NCBI GenBank assembly: GCA_963708775.1
Contig: CAVPTI010000013.1
Span: forward strand, 62,001 to 126,000
Direction of reading: 5' to 3'
Length of the DNA: 64,000 nucleotides
Origin: JAGVSR01 sp963708775
Lineage (GTDB): Bacteria > Pseudomonadota > Alphaproteobacteria > Rhizobiales > Hyphomicrobiaceae
The position numbers and the translations under genes were made by a program. The notes under the pieces were generated by a model that saw only the letters and a list, made by a program, of their open reading frames with translations, had not been told where the DNA came from and searched no databases. Numbering within the stretch: position 1 is the stretch's first letter; each line of letters begins with the position of its first letter. Positions 54,756 through 63,922 of the stretch are shown here, piece by piece.

Positions 54756-56052
54756 TCAAGCCGCGCGGCTGACGAGAACTTTGTCAATGCGACGGCCATC
54801 GAGATCGACCACCTCGAACCGCCAGCGGCCGTGCTCGAACGTCTCGCCGACATCGGGCAACCGGTGCAGCGCATTGAGCACAAATCCAGCCACCGTTTCG
54901 TAATCGGCATTCGGATCCAGCGGGATCGCGATCTTTTCTGCGAACTCGTCCACAGGCATCCAGCCCGCGACGAGAAATGATCCGTCATGCCGCACGACGA
55001 AGGCCGGCTCATCCTCGCCTTCTTCCTGGAATGCGCCGGTGATGGCCTCCAGCACGTCATTTGCGGTAATGATGCCTTCAAAATGGCCATACTCATCGAA
55101 GACCAGTGCCATGTGCACCGTTGACGCGCGGATGGCCTTCACAACGTCCAATGCGCGCGTGTTGTCACTCACGATGGGCGCCGTTTGAATGTCGGCGATG
55201 GCGCGGATGTCGTCCGGAAATCCAGCTGCTGCGTGCGCCGCCATCCGGTCGTAAAGAACCTTCACCGTCACGACGCCGACGATCGTATCAGCTTCTCCAT
55301 CTTGCACCGGCAGCCGCGAACGCTTCGTTGCGCGCAGCTTGGCGAGGATCTCCTCCGGCTCATCCGTGAGATCGAGGATCTCCACGTCGCGTCGCGGCGT
55401 CATCAGTCCGGTCGCCGTGCGATCCGCGAGCCGCATGACGCCCGAGATCATGTCCTTCTCTTCCAGATTCCAGCACACCGGCACTTTCCGCTTCGGCAAT
55501 GATGGTTTTTACTTCATCTTCCGTCATGCGCTGCGCGGCTTCGCCGTGCTGACCCAGGACGCGCAGCAGCACTTTGCCTGAGGCATCGAGCAGCCACACG
55601 AGCGGGGCCGAGAGCCGCGACAGCAGTGACATCGCCGGTGCCACGCGCACGGCCACCCGCTCCGGATCGCGCAGCGCAATCTGCTTTGGCACCAACTCCC
55701 CGACGATCAATGAGAGATAGGTGATGATGATCACCACACTCATGACGCCGATCGTGTCGCCCGCCCGATCTGACAATCCAAGCGTCTTGAGCCATTCACC
55801 GAGGCGAGCGCCGAGCGTCGCGCCGGAAATCGCGCCTGAAAGCACACCAACGAGCGTGATGCCGATTTGCACCGTGGAGAGGAACCGGCCGGGGTCTTCG
55901 GCGAGGCGCAGCGCGGTTGCGGCACCCGCCGAACCCTGAGCACGCATCACCGAAAGGCGTGCGGGCCGCGATGACACCACGGCCAGCTCGGACATGGCGA
56001 GCAAGCCGTTCAAGATGATCAGAACGGCGACGACGGCAATTTCAGTAAACAC
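54756..56052 (-). CDS. CNNM/CBS/CorC-HlyC-domain membrane protein, copy 2 (one frameshift)
   Basis: About 430 residues. CNNM membrane domain (TEIAVVAVLIILNGLLAMSELAVVSSR; LIVGELVPKQIALRDPERVAV), then the frame breaks near 55468 (AGVLE joins LEEKDMISGVMRLADR), CBS motifs (GLMTPRRDVEILDLTDE; MALVVFDEYGHFEG-like stretch HMALVFDEYGHFEGIITANDVLEAI) and a CorC/HlyC domain (GWMPVDEFAEKIAIPLDPNADYETVAGFVL). This branch has the long SELAVVSSR start, unlike copy 1. Likely a divalent-cation transporter or regulator. Confidence 0.9.
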
Positions 56053-56187
56053 GAAGATCCAACAAGATACCGGACTGCAACAGAATGGCAGGCGGCTTCA
56101 CGTAACATTATACCAACTGAACGCGAAGGTGCCATCGATGATATGGAGGTGGAGTAGTCGTAGGTGTCGTCGGCTTCGTGATTGGCC

Positions 56188-56586
56188 ATGCAATTCAAGA
56201 TCCCCCGCGCCGGCGAACCGGTCCCTCAGGACTATGCGCGCCTTCTGCACGACGTGGACAAGTTGGCCGAAAACCTCGACCGGCGGTTCCGCGTCCCCTT
56301 AACCAACATCCGCTTCGGCTGGGACCCCGTGGTCGGCTTCGTACCCATCGCCGGCGATCTCGTCACTGCGGCCCTCGCTATCCGCATAATTATGACAGCC
56401 CGCCGCCTCGGCGCGGATCGGGTACTGTTGCGGCGGATGGCGGGGAACGCGGCCCTCGACATCGGCATCGGTCTCGTGCCCTTCGTCGGTGCGGTGTTCG
56501 ACGTGTTCTATCGATCGAACGTCCGCAATGTCGAATTGCTGATGGCCGAGATCAGCCGGCAACGGGCGCCGCAAACTGGCGAATGA
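56188..56586 (+). CDS. DUF4112 membrane protein
   Basis: A 132-residue protein. Characteristic DUF4112 sequence: FRVPLTNIRFGWDPVVGFVPIAGDLVTAALAIRII and GNAALDIGIGLVPFVGAVFDVFYRSNVRNVELL, giving two hydrophobic hairpins with GxxPxxGD/GxxPxxGxxFD turns. Function unknown. A TTG at 56182 is the alternative start. Confidence 0.9.
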   Translation: MQFKIPRAGEPVPQDYARLLHDVDKLAENLDRRFRVPLTNIRFGWDPVVGFVPIAGDLVTAALAIRIIMTARRLGADRVLLRRMAGNAALDIGIGLVPFVGAVFDVFYRSNVRNVELLMAEISRQRAPQTGE

Positions 56587-56589
56587 ACG

Positions 56590-57225
56590 CTACGTCGACG
56601 CCCAGACTTTGCCCGCACGCGGCGTGTCGATCTGATAATCGCTCACATGCCGCGTGAAGAACGTCTCGCCAAAGCGCCGTGCTGCCCCGACAGGATCATT
56701 CGGATCGCGCACCACATCCCCACGCGCATTCCCGATACCGTGCACGACGCCCGCGAATGAACCACGCGTGTAGCGGGCATATTCCTGGATCTGCGACACG
56801 ATCCCGCCCGACACCATGGGAAACGTCTCCTCGGACGACAGGAGGAGCCCGATGCGCTTTCCCTTCATACCCTCGATGACTTCGCCCGCCCGCGGGTACG
56901 ACGCCGCGTAGTAGCAGAACGAGCGATCGAAGAACGCCTTCAATTGCGCCGAAACCCCATACCAGTAGATCGGCGTCGCCGCGATAAACCCATCGGCCGG
57001 CAAAAACTTTTCAAAGAACACCGCACGGAAATTGTCCTCGATCGAGCACTCTCCGTCCGCTGTCCGGCACTGACGACAATCGCGCAGGAACGCAGCCACC
57101 ATGTCGTCGGCATAGACGAACTCGACGGTGTGTCCGGAGGCCAAAAGCCCATCGCGCACGGCCTCTGCAAGCATCGCGGAGTTTCCATTCCGCCGCGGAC
57201 TTGAAGAGAGGATGAAGGTTTTCAT
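56590..57225 (-). CDS. Flavodoxin-fold NAD(P)H-dependent FMN reductase
   Basis: A 211-residue protein with the FMN phosphate loop ILSSSPRRNGNSAML at the N-terminus, DCRQCRTADGECSIED with a possible Cys pair, and the flavin site FIAATPIYWYGVSAQLKAFFDRS. It fits the NADPH-dependent FMN reductase/flavodoxin family that includes quinone and iron-sulfur flavoproteins (e.g. the isf-like CxxC...C motif). The electron acceptor is unknown. It is convergent with DUF4112. Confidence 0.9.
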   Translation of the reverse strand: MKTFILSSSPRRNGNSAMLAEAVRDGLLASGHTVEFVYADDMVAAFLRDCRQCRTADGECSIEDNFRAVFFEKFLPADGFIAATPIYWYGVSAQLKAFFDRSFCYYAASYPRAGEVIEGMKGKRIGLLLSSEETFPMVSGGIVSQIQEYARYTRGSFAGVVHGIGNARGDVVRDPNDPVGAARRFGETFFTRHVSDYQIDTPRAGKVWAST

Positions 57226-57485
57226 GATGTGAGGATCCAGCGTTGGGGCTCTGAAAGGCGGCCGACATAACCACGCTGCACAGGCCCGCGGAAGACCATT
57301 TCAAGTGCCCGCTCCCCGCCCGCAGAAAGCATTCCAAGACAATATGTTCCGCAGAGTGATCAAATAAGGGTAAGATGCACAAACCGGCGGCTTCTTCGCC
57401 GGCTGGTCGCTGTTGGGCGGCCGGTACAAACTTTGGGGAAGACAGGGCGACGCCGGTGATCGGCCGCCCTCGGGAGATATATGAC

Positions 57486-57773
57486 ATGGATTTGACAAGC
57501 ATTCTTATTCAGGCCGCAAGCGGCGCGCTGGGCGGCAACGCGGCCGGCACAGCAGCCAAGAACGTGAGCCTCGGCCCGGTCGGCAACACCATCACAGGCG
57601 CTTTGGGTGGCGGACTGCTCGGACCTCTGTTGGCCTCCGTGCTCGGCATGGGCGGCACGGCAGCGGCGAGCGGCCTCGACGTTAATGCCATCGTCCAGGG
57701 CTTCGCCACAGGTGGTGTGAGCGGGGCTCTGACGGCACTCGCGCTCGGTTTCCTCAAGTCGAAGTTCGCTTGA
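57486..57773 (+). CDS. 95-residue glycine/alanine-rich membrane-associating protein
   Basis: MDLTSILIQAASGALGGNAAGTAAKN followed by GNTITGALGGGLLGPLLASVLGMGG and IVQGFATGGVSGALTALALGFLK: small-residue zipper-like helices (GxxxG, AxxxG) without cysteine, likely assembling in membranes. ATG 57486 has GGAGATA upstream and keeps the gene short; the open frame to 57375 looks random. It has its own terminator, so it is a stand-alone transcript. No known family recognised. Confidence 0.7.
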   Translation: MDLTSILIQAASGALGGNAAGTAAKNVSLGPVGNTITGALGGGLLGPLLASVLGMGGTAAASGLDVNAIVQGFATGGVSGALTALALGFLKSKFA

Positions 57774-57801
57774 GCGCCATCCGGTTTGCAGCATACACGA
57801 T

Positions 57802-57832
57802 GCGGCGGAGCGCAGGCCCCGCCGCTTTTTTT
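57802..57832 (+). terminator. Intrinsic terminator of the glycine-rich gene
   Basis: GCGGCGG (57802-57808) pairs with CCGCCGC (57819-57825), followed by seven T. Confidence 0.9.
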
Positions 57833-57976
57833 GTGGCTTGGCGCTGTCGAGCCCGCTGCGCCCGTACTGCTCCCGCCCCCACCGCGCAAATTGTGCTGAT
57901 GGCGTGCAACTGACCGGCCGCATCCGCGTTGGCGGCGGGCGAGCAGGTGCTCGCGCAGCACGCGGGAGCACCCTCG

Positions 57977-59587
57977 ATGGCCGATATCGTGATCGTCAAT
58001 CCTCGCTTCGGCGTGTCCTTCTGGGGCATGGAGCAGTGCATGGGGCTGCTCGGCAAGCGCGCGAATCTCCCCGTCTCCTGCCTCGCGCTCTTGGCCGCTC
58101 TTGTGCCAAAGGAGCACGACGTCACCGTCATCGACGAGAACGTCGAGGAGATCGACTTCGAGCGTCTGGAACGCGCGGATCTGATCTGCCTCACCGGCAT
58201 GAACGTGCAAGGCCAGCGGATGCGCGAAATCCTCGAACGCGTCAGGAACATGAAGGCGCTGAAAGTCGTTGGCGGTCCTCTCGCAACCGTCGAACCGGAG
58301 GAAATTGAAGACCTTGCCGATGTGATTTTCATCGGCGAAGCGGATCTCACCTGGCCTGAGTTCCTAAGGGAGTGGCCGGAGGGCCGGCACAAGCGCCGCT
58401 ACGAGCAGCGCGAAAAAACGGACATGTCGACCCTTCCGCTGCCGCGCCTCGATCTTTTGAAAACACAACACTACATGTTCGGAAGCATGCAGATCTCGCG
58501 CGGCTGCCCTTTCACCTGCGAGTTCTGCGATATCATCGTCACGTTCGGCCGCAAACCGCGCCTCAAGACGAGCGCACAGGTGATCGCGGAATTTGAAGCC
58601 TACGTGAGCGCAGGCTTCAAAATCCTGTTCGTCGTCGACGACAACCTGATCGGCAACAAGAAGGCGATCAAGCCGGTCCTGCGCGACATCGAGGCATGGC
58701 AGAAGCGGCGCGGATATCCGTTGGTGCTTTTCACCGAAGCGTCGCTCGATCTCGCAGACGATCCGGAACTCATGGAACTGATGGGCCGTGCAAACTTCCA
58801 AAGCGTATTCATCGGCATCGAGAGCCCGAACGAGGAGTCACTGAAGGAAACCAAGAAGCTTCAGAACGTACGCGCACGCGAAGGCACCATGCTCGAACGC
58901 GTGCATCGCATCCAGGAGAACGGCCTCGACGTCTGGTGTGGCATGATCGTCGGTTTCGACAATGACGACGCATCTGCCTTTGCCCTCATTCCCGATTTTC
59001 TTGAAGAGGCGCGCATCGGCAATGCCATGGTCGGACTTTTGCACGCCATCCCGACCACACCCCTGCACGAACGGCTGAAGCGCGACGGTCGCCTCAGCAG
59101 TGCAGAAGATGCCGACCTATTCGGTACCAATGTGGTGCCGGTGAAGATGACGCCGGAGGACCTGCGCGACGGATATAGGAACGTAACCCGGACGGTCTAT
59201 GGCGCGCAGTCCTATTTCGAACGCATCGACGCACTCTATATCGACAACCGCTTCAAATACGCCGCCCACCACCTGCCGTATTGGCGCGAGAACCGTTGGC
59301 GTTACATGCAGAAAATGGCGCGGAACTATGTCGCGTTTTCTATCCTGGCTGCGCGACTGATGCGCCAGGTCGAACATCCTGAATTGCGGCAGCGCTACCA
59401 GCGACAGTTGATGCGCATTCTGCGTGCGCGGCCGCTGGAGCCGGCGATCCTGTTCAACTACGCGATAAAGGTGGCGCTCCATTACCATTACGCGTCGATC
59501 GTTCACGCAATGGAAGCCTGCGAAGGCGTACCGACCGCCGCGCGTTCGTTCTCGCGCATGCGGCGACCACAAAGTTCAGCGGCCTAG
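57977..59587 (+). CDS. B12-binding radical SAM protein with DUF4070
   Basis: A 536-residue enzyme. The N-terminal cobalamin-binding domain (ADIVIVNPRFGVSFWG; VTVIDENVEEIDF; LICLTGMNVQ) precedes the radical SAM core with its CxxxCxxC in SRGCPFTCEFCDIIVTFGRKP (about residues 176-186), and the C-terminal DUF4070 region follows (RYMQKMARNYVAFSILAA; EPAILFNYAIKVALHYH). The layout is that of methylases such as HpnP/HpnR, which methylate hopanoids; the strong GRKPRLKT and KKAIKPVLRDIEAW stretches are shared by HpnP-like proteins, but paralogues with other substrates exist. ATG 57977 fits the family start MADIVIVNPR. Confidence 0.88.
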   Translation: MADIVIVNPRFGVSFWGMEQCMGLLGKRANLPVSCLALLAALVPKEHDVTVIDENVEEIDFERLERADLICLTGMNVQGQRMREILERVRNMKALKVVGGPLATVEPEEIEDLADVIFIGEADLTWPEFLREWPEGRHKRRYEQREKTDMSTLPLPRLDLLKTQHYMFGSMQISRGCPFTCEFCDIIVTFGRKPRLKTSAQVIAEFEAYVSAGFKILFVVDDNLIGNKKAIKPVLRDIEAWQKRRGYPLVLFTEASLDLADDPELMELMGRANFQSVFIGIESPNEESLKETKKLQNVRAREGTMLERVHRIQENGLDVWCGMIVGFDNDDASAFALIPDFLEEARIGNAMVGLLHAIPTTPLHERLKRDGRLSSAEDADLFGTNVVPVKMTPEDLRDGYRNVTRTVYGAQSYFERIDALYIDNRFKYAAHHLPYWRENRWRYMQKMARNYVAFSILAARLMRQVEHPELRQRYQRQLMRILRARPLEPAILFNYAIKVALHYHYASIVHAMEACEGVPTAARSFSRMRRPQSSAA

Positions 59588-59642
59588 GCTGTTGACCGGC
59601 GTCATACGCGAGCATTTGCGGGGAAATGCATGCGACGTGTGG

Positions 59643-60380
59643 CTACTCCGCCACGTGCAGATAGAGCGGATCGAACCCGGCAACCCGGACAAGCCCGGGC
59701 CAGTCGAGCACTGTCAAAGTTCCCTGGCGAAACTCGCACAGTTTTAGTTTTCGTAGCCGTTGCAGGGCCCGGTTGACCGAAATGTGGGACATGCCGAGCG
59801 CTTGCCCCAACTGAGATTGATTGACAGGAAAGTGGCAGCTGCCGGCCGTCATCAAGCCGTTCTCTCGCGCTCGAAAATACTGTTCGCAGAACAGATGCGC
59901 CAGACGTGCGATGTGGCTGCGCGAATTGTTGGTGATCGCCTGACGAAAGATGGCCGCGTCGGTCAATGTCAAACGCCAGAGCGCGAAGCAGATGCTCGGC
60001 CGCCGATAAAGGAGCTTGTTGAGTGGCGCATGGGGAAAAAGCGCAAGTGTGGATAGGCTGAGCCCGCACAGCGAATGATCCATGACCTTAAGAAACAGCG
60101 ACTGGACGTCAGGCAGATCGCCAGCGATATGAAATGATAGGTATTGCCGATCTCCGCTCGGTAACGTGTGGTAGCGCGCGAGCATGCCGTTCATAACGAA
60201 TACTGAAACATTGGGATGATCGCCTTGACGAACGACATCCTGCCCCTGGTTGATCGTCTTGAGCCGGAATGGCAGAGCTCGAATAGCGGCTTTGTCCGCA
60301 GCAGTCAGAGCACCGTGGCAGGCGGCTCTCGCAACCAACAGCTCCAAAACATCCAAATTACCGAGCTCGGGATTGTCCAT
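59643..60380 (-). CDS. Crp/Fnr-family transcriptional regulator
   Basis: A 245-residue regulator. The effector domain (RLKTINQGQDVVRQGDHPNVSVFVMNGMLARY; QYLSFHIAGDLPDVQSLF) lacks a full cAMP-binding arginine motif and has no Fnr cysteine cluster. The HTH is FPVNQSQLGQALGMSHISVNRALQRLRKL. ATG 60380 starts MDNPELGNLDVL, matching family N-termini; the open frame to 60968 is antisense to the kinase gene and unlikely. It is divergent from the HWE histidine kinase, with a palindrome in between. Confidence 0.9.
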   Translation of the reverse strand: MDNPELGNLDVLELLVARAACHGALTAADKAAIRALPFRLKTINQGQDVVRQGDHPNVSVFVMNGMLARYHTLPSGDRQYLSFHIAGDLPDVQSLFLKVMDHSLCGLSLSTLALFPHAPLNKLLYRRPSICFALWRLTLTDAAIFRQAITNNSRSHIARLAHLFCEQYFRARENGLMTAGSCHFPVNQSQLGQALGMSHISVNRALQRLRKLKLCEFRQGTLTVLDWPGLVRVAGFDPLYLHVAE

Positions 60381-60420
60381 CGGACAGCAACGGCACAGCC
60401 CATAAATGGTTCGGACCGAC

Positions 60421-60434
60421 TTATCATTTGATAA
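60421..60434. promoter_or_regulatory. 14-bp perfect palindrome between crp-type gene and kinase
   Basis: TTATCATTTGATAA (60421-60434) is 40 bases upstream of the Crp-family start and about 93 bases upstream of the kinase start. It could be the binding site of that regulator or of another dimer. It does not match the Fnr box TTGATnnnnATCAA. Confidence 0.5.
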
Positions 60435-60527
60435 CGCAAAGCCCGGTGTCGCCTCCTTATAAATCCGGATCAACCCGGAGAGCCGATCAGCGGTGGCCCT
60501 CCTCGGGCGTAGCAGCGGAGGGGGATG

Positions 60528-61574
60528 ATGGACGTCACCGGACACCTGCACGGCGTAGCGGATGTCGAACCAGCGGTTGCCAAGACATGGCCGTCGGCGG
60601 TGAAGCCGTATGCCGCCGCGACCGGGCTCGTGGCCGTCGCGGCAATCGCTCGATTTCTCTTGGGGCTTCTCGATAACGGTGTTCTGTTTTTTGTTATTTT
60701 TTTCCCGGCAATTCTCTTCACCGCGCTGTGGTATGGCAGGGCTCCCGCCATCTTTGCAACGGCCCTGTCGCTCGGAGTGGTTTGGTATGCATTCATCCCG
60801 CCGCAGTTCCAATTCGCCTGGAAAGCCCGCGCGACAGGGATCAATCTCGGGCTCTTTTGCCTGAGTTCCGGTCTTGTCATCTGGATCGCTGATTGCCAGC
60901 GCAAGTTGATTGCCGCGATTGTGGAATCGGAGCGCCGCCGCCAACTGCTCGTCGAAGAAATGAATCATCGCGGCAGGAACAGCATCTCAGTGGCAAACAC
61001 GATTATCTCACGCACTCTCCGGCACGACACGGCGACCGCCAGTCAGCTCATCGATCGTCTGCGCATCGTCTTCGCTTCCCCCGACATTTATTCAGATAAC
61101 GCCGATGTCGAGTGCCTGTTGCACCGCATACTGCTGGCGGAACTTCAGCCCTATGGCACCGAACGCTTCGCGCTCGGCGGCGAACACGTGCAGATGACCC
61201 CCCGGCAGGCGCGAAATCTTGCGCTCATCATTCACGAACTGGCGACCAATTCGGCTAAGTATGGCGGCCTTTCGGTGGCCGACGGTTTCCTCGTCGTGCA
61301 GTGGCGCCTGCAAAGCGATGAAATCGTCATCGACTGGAAAGAGAAGGGTCGCACTTCTGGTGCCGATACGGAAAACGTGAAAGGATTCGGAACGCGGCTT
61401 ATTGAAACCATGATCCGCGATTTGAAGGGCCGCATCGAACGCGTTGTCAGCGAGTCAGGTTATGCGTGCCGCATCCATCTCCCGATCGATCATTACGTGG
61501 TGCGAGACGAAAAGTCTCGCGCGCAGCAACAGAGAGAGCAACATTCAATTTTGCAGTCTCACCGGCATCCCTAG
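60528..61574 (+). CDS. Membrane HWE/HisKA_2-type sensor histidine kinase
   Basis: 348 residues. Four hydrophobic segments (ATGLVAVAAIARFLLGLL; VLFFVIFFPAILFTALW; IFATALSLGVVWYAF; LGLFCLSSGLVIWIAD) form a DUF4118-like membrane anchor. Next comes the phosphoacceptor region LVEEMNHRGRNSISVANTI (His at about residue 144) with the HisKA_2/HWE arrangement, then the ATPase N-box IIHELATNSAKYGGLS (about 234) and ENVKGFGTRLIETMI. The response regulator is not encoded nearby. ATG 60528 fits the GGAGG spacing better than ATG 60525. The signal sensed is unknown. Confidence 0.9.
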   Translation: MDVTGHLHGVADVEPAVAKTWPSAVKPYAAATGLVAVAAIARFLLGLLDNGVLFFVIFFPAILFTALWYGRAPAIFATALSLGVVWYAFIPPQFQFAWKARATGINLGLFCLSSGLVIWIADCQRKLIAAIVESERRRQLLVEEMNHRGRNSISVANTIISRTLRHDTATASQLIDRLRIVFASPDIYSDNADVECLLHRILLAELQPYGTERFALGGEHVQMTPRQARNLALIIHELATNSAKYGGLSVADGFLVVQWRLQSDEIVIDWKEKGRTSGADTENVKGFGTRLIETMIRDLKGRIERVVSESGYACRIHLPIDHYVVRDEKSRAQQQREQHSILQSHRHP

Positions 61575-61637
61575 CAGTGAGAGCATCCGCCACAGCCTCG
61601 GCGGTGCGCGACCACCGATGCATGAAAGGCTGAAGCC

Positions 61638-62431
61638 TCATTCCACTAACTTTCGGTCCGCGAAGCAGAGGTAATTGACGTCCGTGTCATCGGAAAGCGA
61701 CCACGTGTCCTTCAGCGGATCGTACACAATGCCCTTGAACGTTGGCGACGCCATGCCCGCCGCGGTAACGAAGCCGGGCAAGTTCCTCCGGCGTCACGAA
61801 GCGGTCCCACTGATGGGTTCCGCGCGGTAGCCAGCCGAGCACATACTCCGCCGCGACGATCGCGAGCGCGTACGATTTGAGATTGCGGTTGATGGTCGAG
61901 AGCACGAGCGCGCCCCCTGGCCGCACGAGGCTGGCGCAGGTCTTCACGAAAGCACCAACGTCCGGCACGTGCTCGACGACCTCGAGTGAAACGACTGCAT
62001 CGAATTGAAGACCCTCGGCGGCCAACTCTTCGACCAAGCCGACGCGATAGGTGAGATCAAGCCCGCCGCTCCCGGTCTGCCCCTCCACATGCGCCCGCGC
62101 GGCTTCCACATTCTCCCGCCCGGGATCGAGGCCGACGACACACGCGCCCATCCGCGCCAGCGGTTCGGATACAAGACCCCCGCCGCAGCCCACATCGAGC
62201 ACACGCAAACCCTTGAGCGGTTTCAGTCCAGGGTTCATCAGCCCGAAGTGCCGCACCAACTCGTCACGCACGAACGTCAGCCGCGCCGGGAGCCAGCTGA
62301 TGCAGGGGCCGGAACTTGCCCTTGGCGTCCCACCATTCCGACGCAATGCGCCGGAAACGCTCCACCTCGGCATCATCGAGGTTACGCGCGGGGGACGGGG
62401 CATCGGGCGGCATGGAATGAGAGGCTGTCAT
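61638..62431 (-). CDS. ubiG: Ubiquinone biosynthesis O-methyltransferase (two frameshifts)
   Basis: A 260-residue SAM methyltransferase that performs both O-methylations of ubiquinone synthesis. It starts MTASHSMPPDAPSPARNLD and EVERFRRIASEWWDAKGKFRPLHQL; a break near 62287 joins ARLTFVRDEL. SAM motif I is LRVLDVGCGGGLVSEPLARMG, and EVVEHVPDVGAFV and GTHQWDRFVTPEEL follow. A break near 61773 joins GFVTAAGMASPTFKGIVYDP, and the natural C-terminus is NYLCFADRKLVE. Both frame changes are restored to a perfect UbiG. Confidence 0.94.
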
Positions 62432-62658
62432 GGCCTCGATGAGGGCCCTGCGCGCGGTCGCTTGTCAATGCGGCAGTGCATGGTTGCCGTCCGCGACCGT
62501 TGACGTTAAGAGAACCCCGAACCGAACATTTGAGATCGGCGTGGCTCCTTGACAAAACAGGGGCTTGGCTGGTCGCGGCCGTTCGGGGGCACTTCCGAAA
62601 GAGGTGATCAATTCAAGGACCCGCGGGCGCAACGAACGAGCGCCGGGCTGGAGACGCT

Positions 62659-63922
62659 ATGGCTTTAGTGGTGATGAAGTTCGGCGGCACCTCGGTCGCC
62701 AACGTGGAGCGCATCCGCAACGTGGCCGCCCACGTCAAGCGCGAGGTCGACGCCGGCAACAAGGTCGCCGTCGTGGTCTCGGCCATGGCCGGCGCGACGA
62801 ACCAGCTCGTCGCCTGGGTCAACGAAGCCTCACCCCTCCACGACAAGCGCGAATACGATGCCGTCGTCGCCTCCGGCGAACAGGTCACGGCCGGCCTCAC
62901 CGCCATCGTTTTACAGTCGATGGGCATGAAGGCGCGCTCGTGGTCCGGATGGCAGATCCCGATCGAGACAAGCGACGCACACGGCGCCGCCCGCATCCTG
63001 AACATCCCAGCCGACAAACTGCGCGCCTCGATCGACGCCGGCGAAGTCGCGGTCATCACCGGCTTCCAGGGCATCGATCCAGAGACGGAGCGCGTCTCTA
63101 CGCTCGGGCGCGGCGGATCGGACACCAGCGCCGTCGCCGTCGCCGTCGCGCTCAAGGCCGATGTTTGCGACATCTACACCGACGTGGACGGCGTTTACAC
63201 CACCGACCCGCGCATCGTTGCCAAGGCCCGCCGGTTGCCGAAAGTCTCCTACGAGGAGATGCTGGAAATGGCGTCGTCGGGCTCAAAAGTGTTGCAGACG
63301 CGCTCGGTTGAGTTGGCCATGGTGCACGGCATGCGCACCCGCGTTCTGTCGAGCTTCGTGCCGCCAGATCAAATGCAGCCCGTGCGGCTCGACAATTTGG
63401 ATGCTATCGGCACCACCGTTTGCAGCGAGGACGAGATCGTGGAACAGCAGGTCGTGAGCGGCATCGCCTACGCGAAGGACGAGGCGAAGGTGACGCTTTT
63501 GAAGGTCGAGGATAAGCCCGGCATCGCCGCCCGCATCTTCGGGCCGCTCGCCGACGCCTCGATCAACGTCGACATGATCGTCCAGAACGTCGCGGCCGAC
63601 GGCAAGAGCGACGGATATGACCTTCACGGTCCAGGCCGCCGAGTTGACCCGTGCGCTCGCCGTTCTCGATGCCGCCAAATCCGATATCGGCCACTTCGAT
63701 GTCAAAGCGTCTGACGGAATAGCCAAAATCTCTGTTATCGGCGTCGGCATGCGCAGTCATGCCGGAGTGGCTGCCCGCATGTTCAGCGCGCTTGCGGAGA
63801 AAGGCATCAATATTCTTGCGATCTCCACGTCAGAGATCAAAATCAGCGTGTTGATCGACGCGGCCTACGCCGAACTTGCGGTCCGGACCTTGCATAGTCT
63901 TTATGGTTTAGACGCGGATTAG
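62659..63922 (+). CDS. lysC: Aspartate kinase (one frameshift)
   Basis: About 420 residues. The kinase domain shows VVMKFGGTSVANVERI, VVVSAMAGATNQL and GRGGSDTSAVAVAVAL; the C-terminal ACT domains show VTLLKVEDKPGIAARIFGPLADASINVDMIVQN and SVIGVGMRSHAGVAARMFSALAEKGINILAIS. The enzyme phosphorylates aspartate at the head of the lysine/threonine/methionine pathway and is allosterically inhibited by products bound to the ACT domains. The frame breaks near 63612 (GKSDG... should read into MTFTVQAAEL), the only defect, consistent with a one-base insertion error. It is divergent from ubiG. Confidence 0.96.

Noticed and set aside
60421..60434. Fnr box
   Set aside because: The palindrome TTATCATTTGATAA does not fit TTGATnnnnATCAA; reported only as an unassigned operator.
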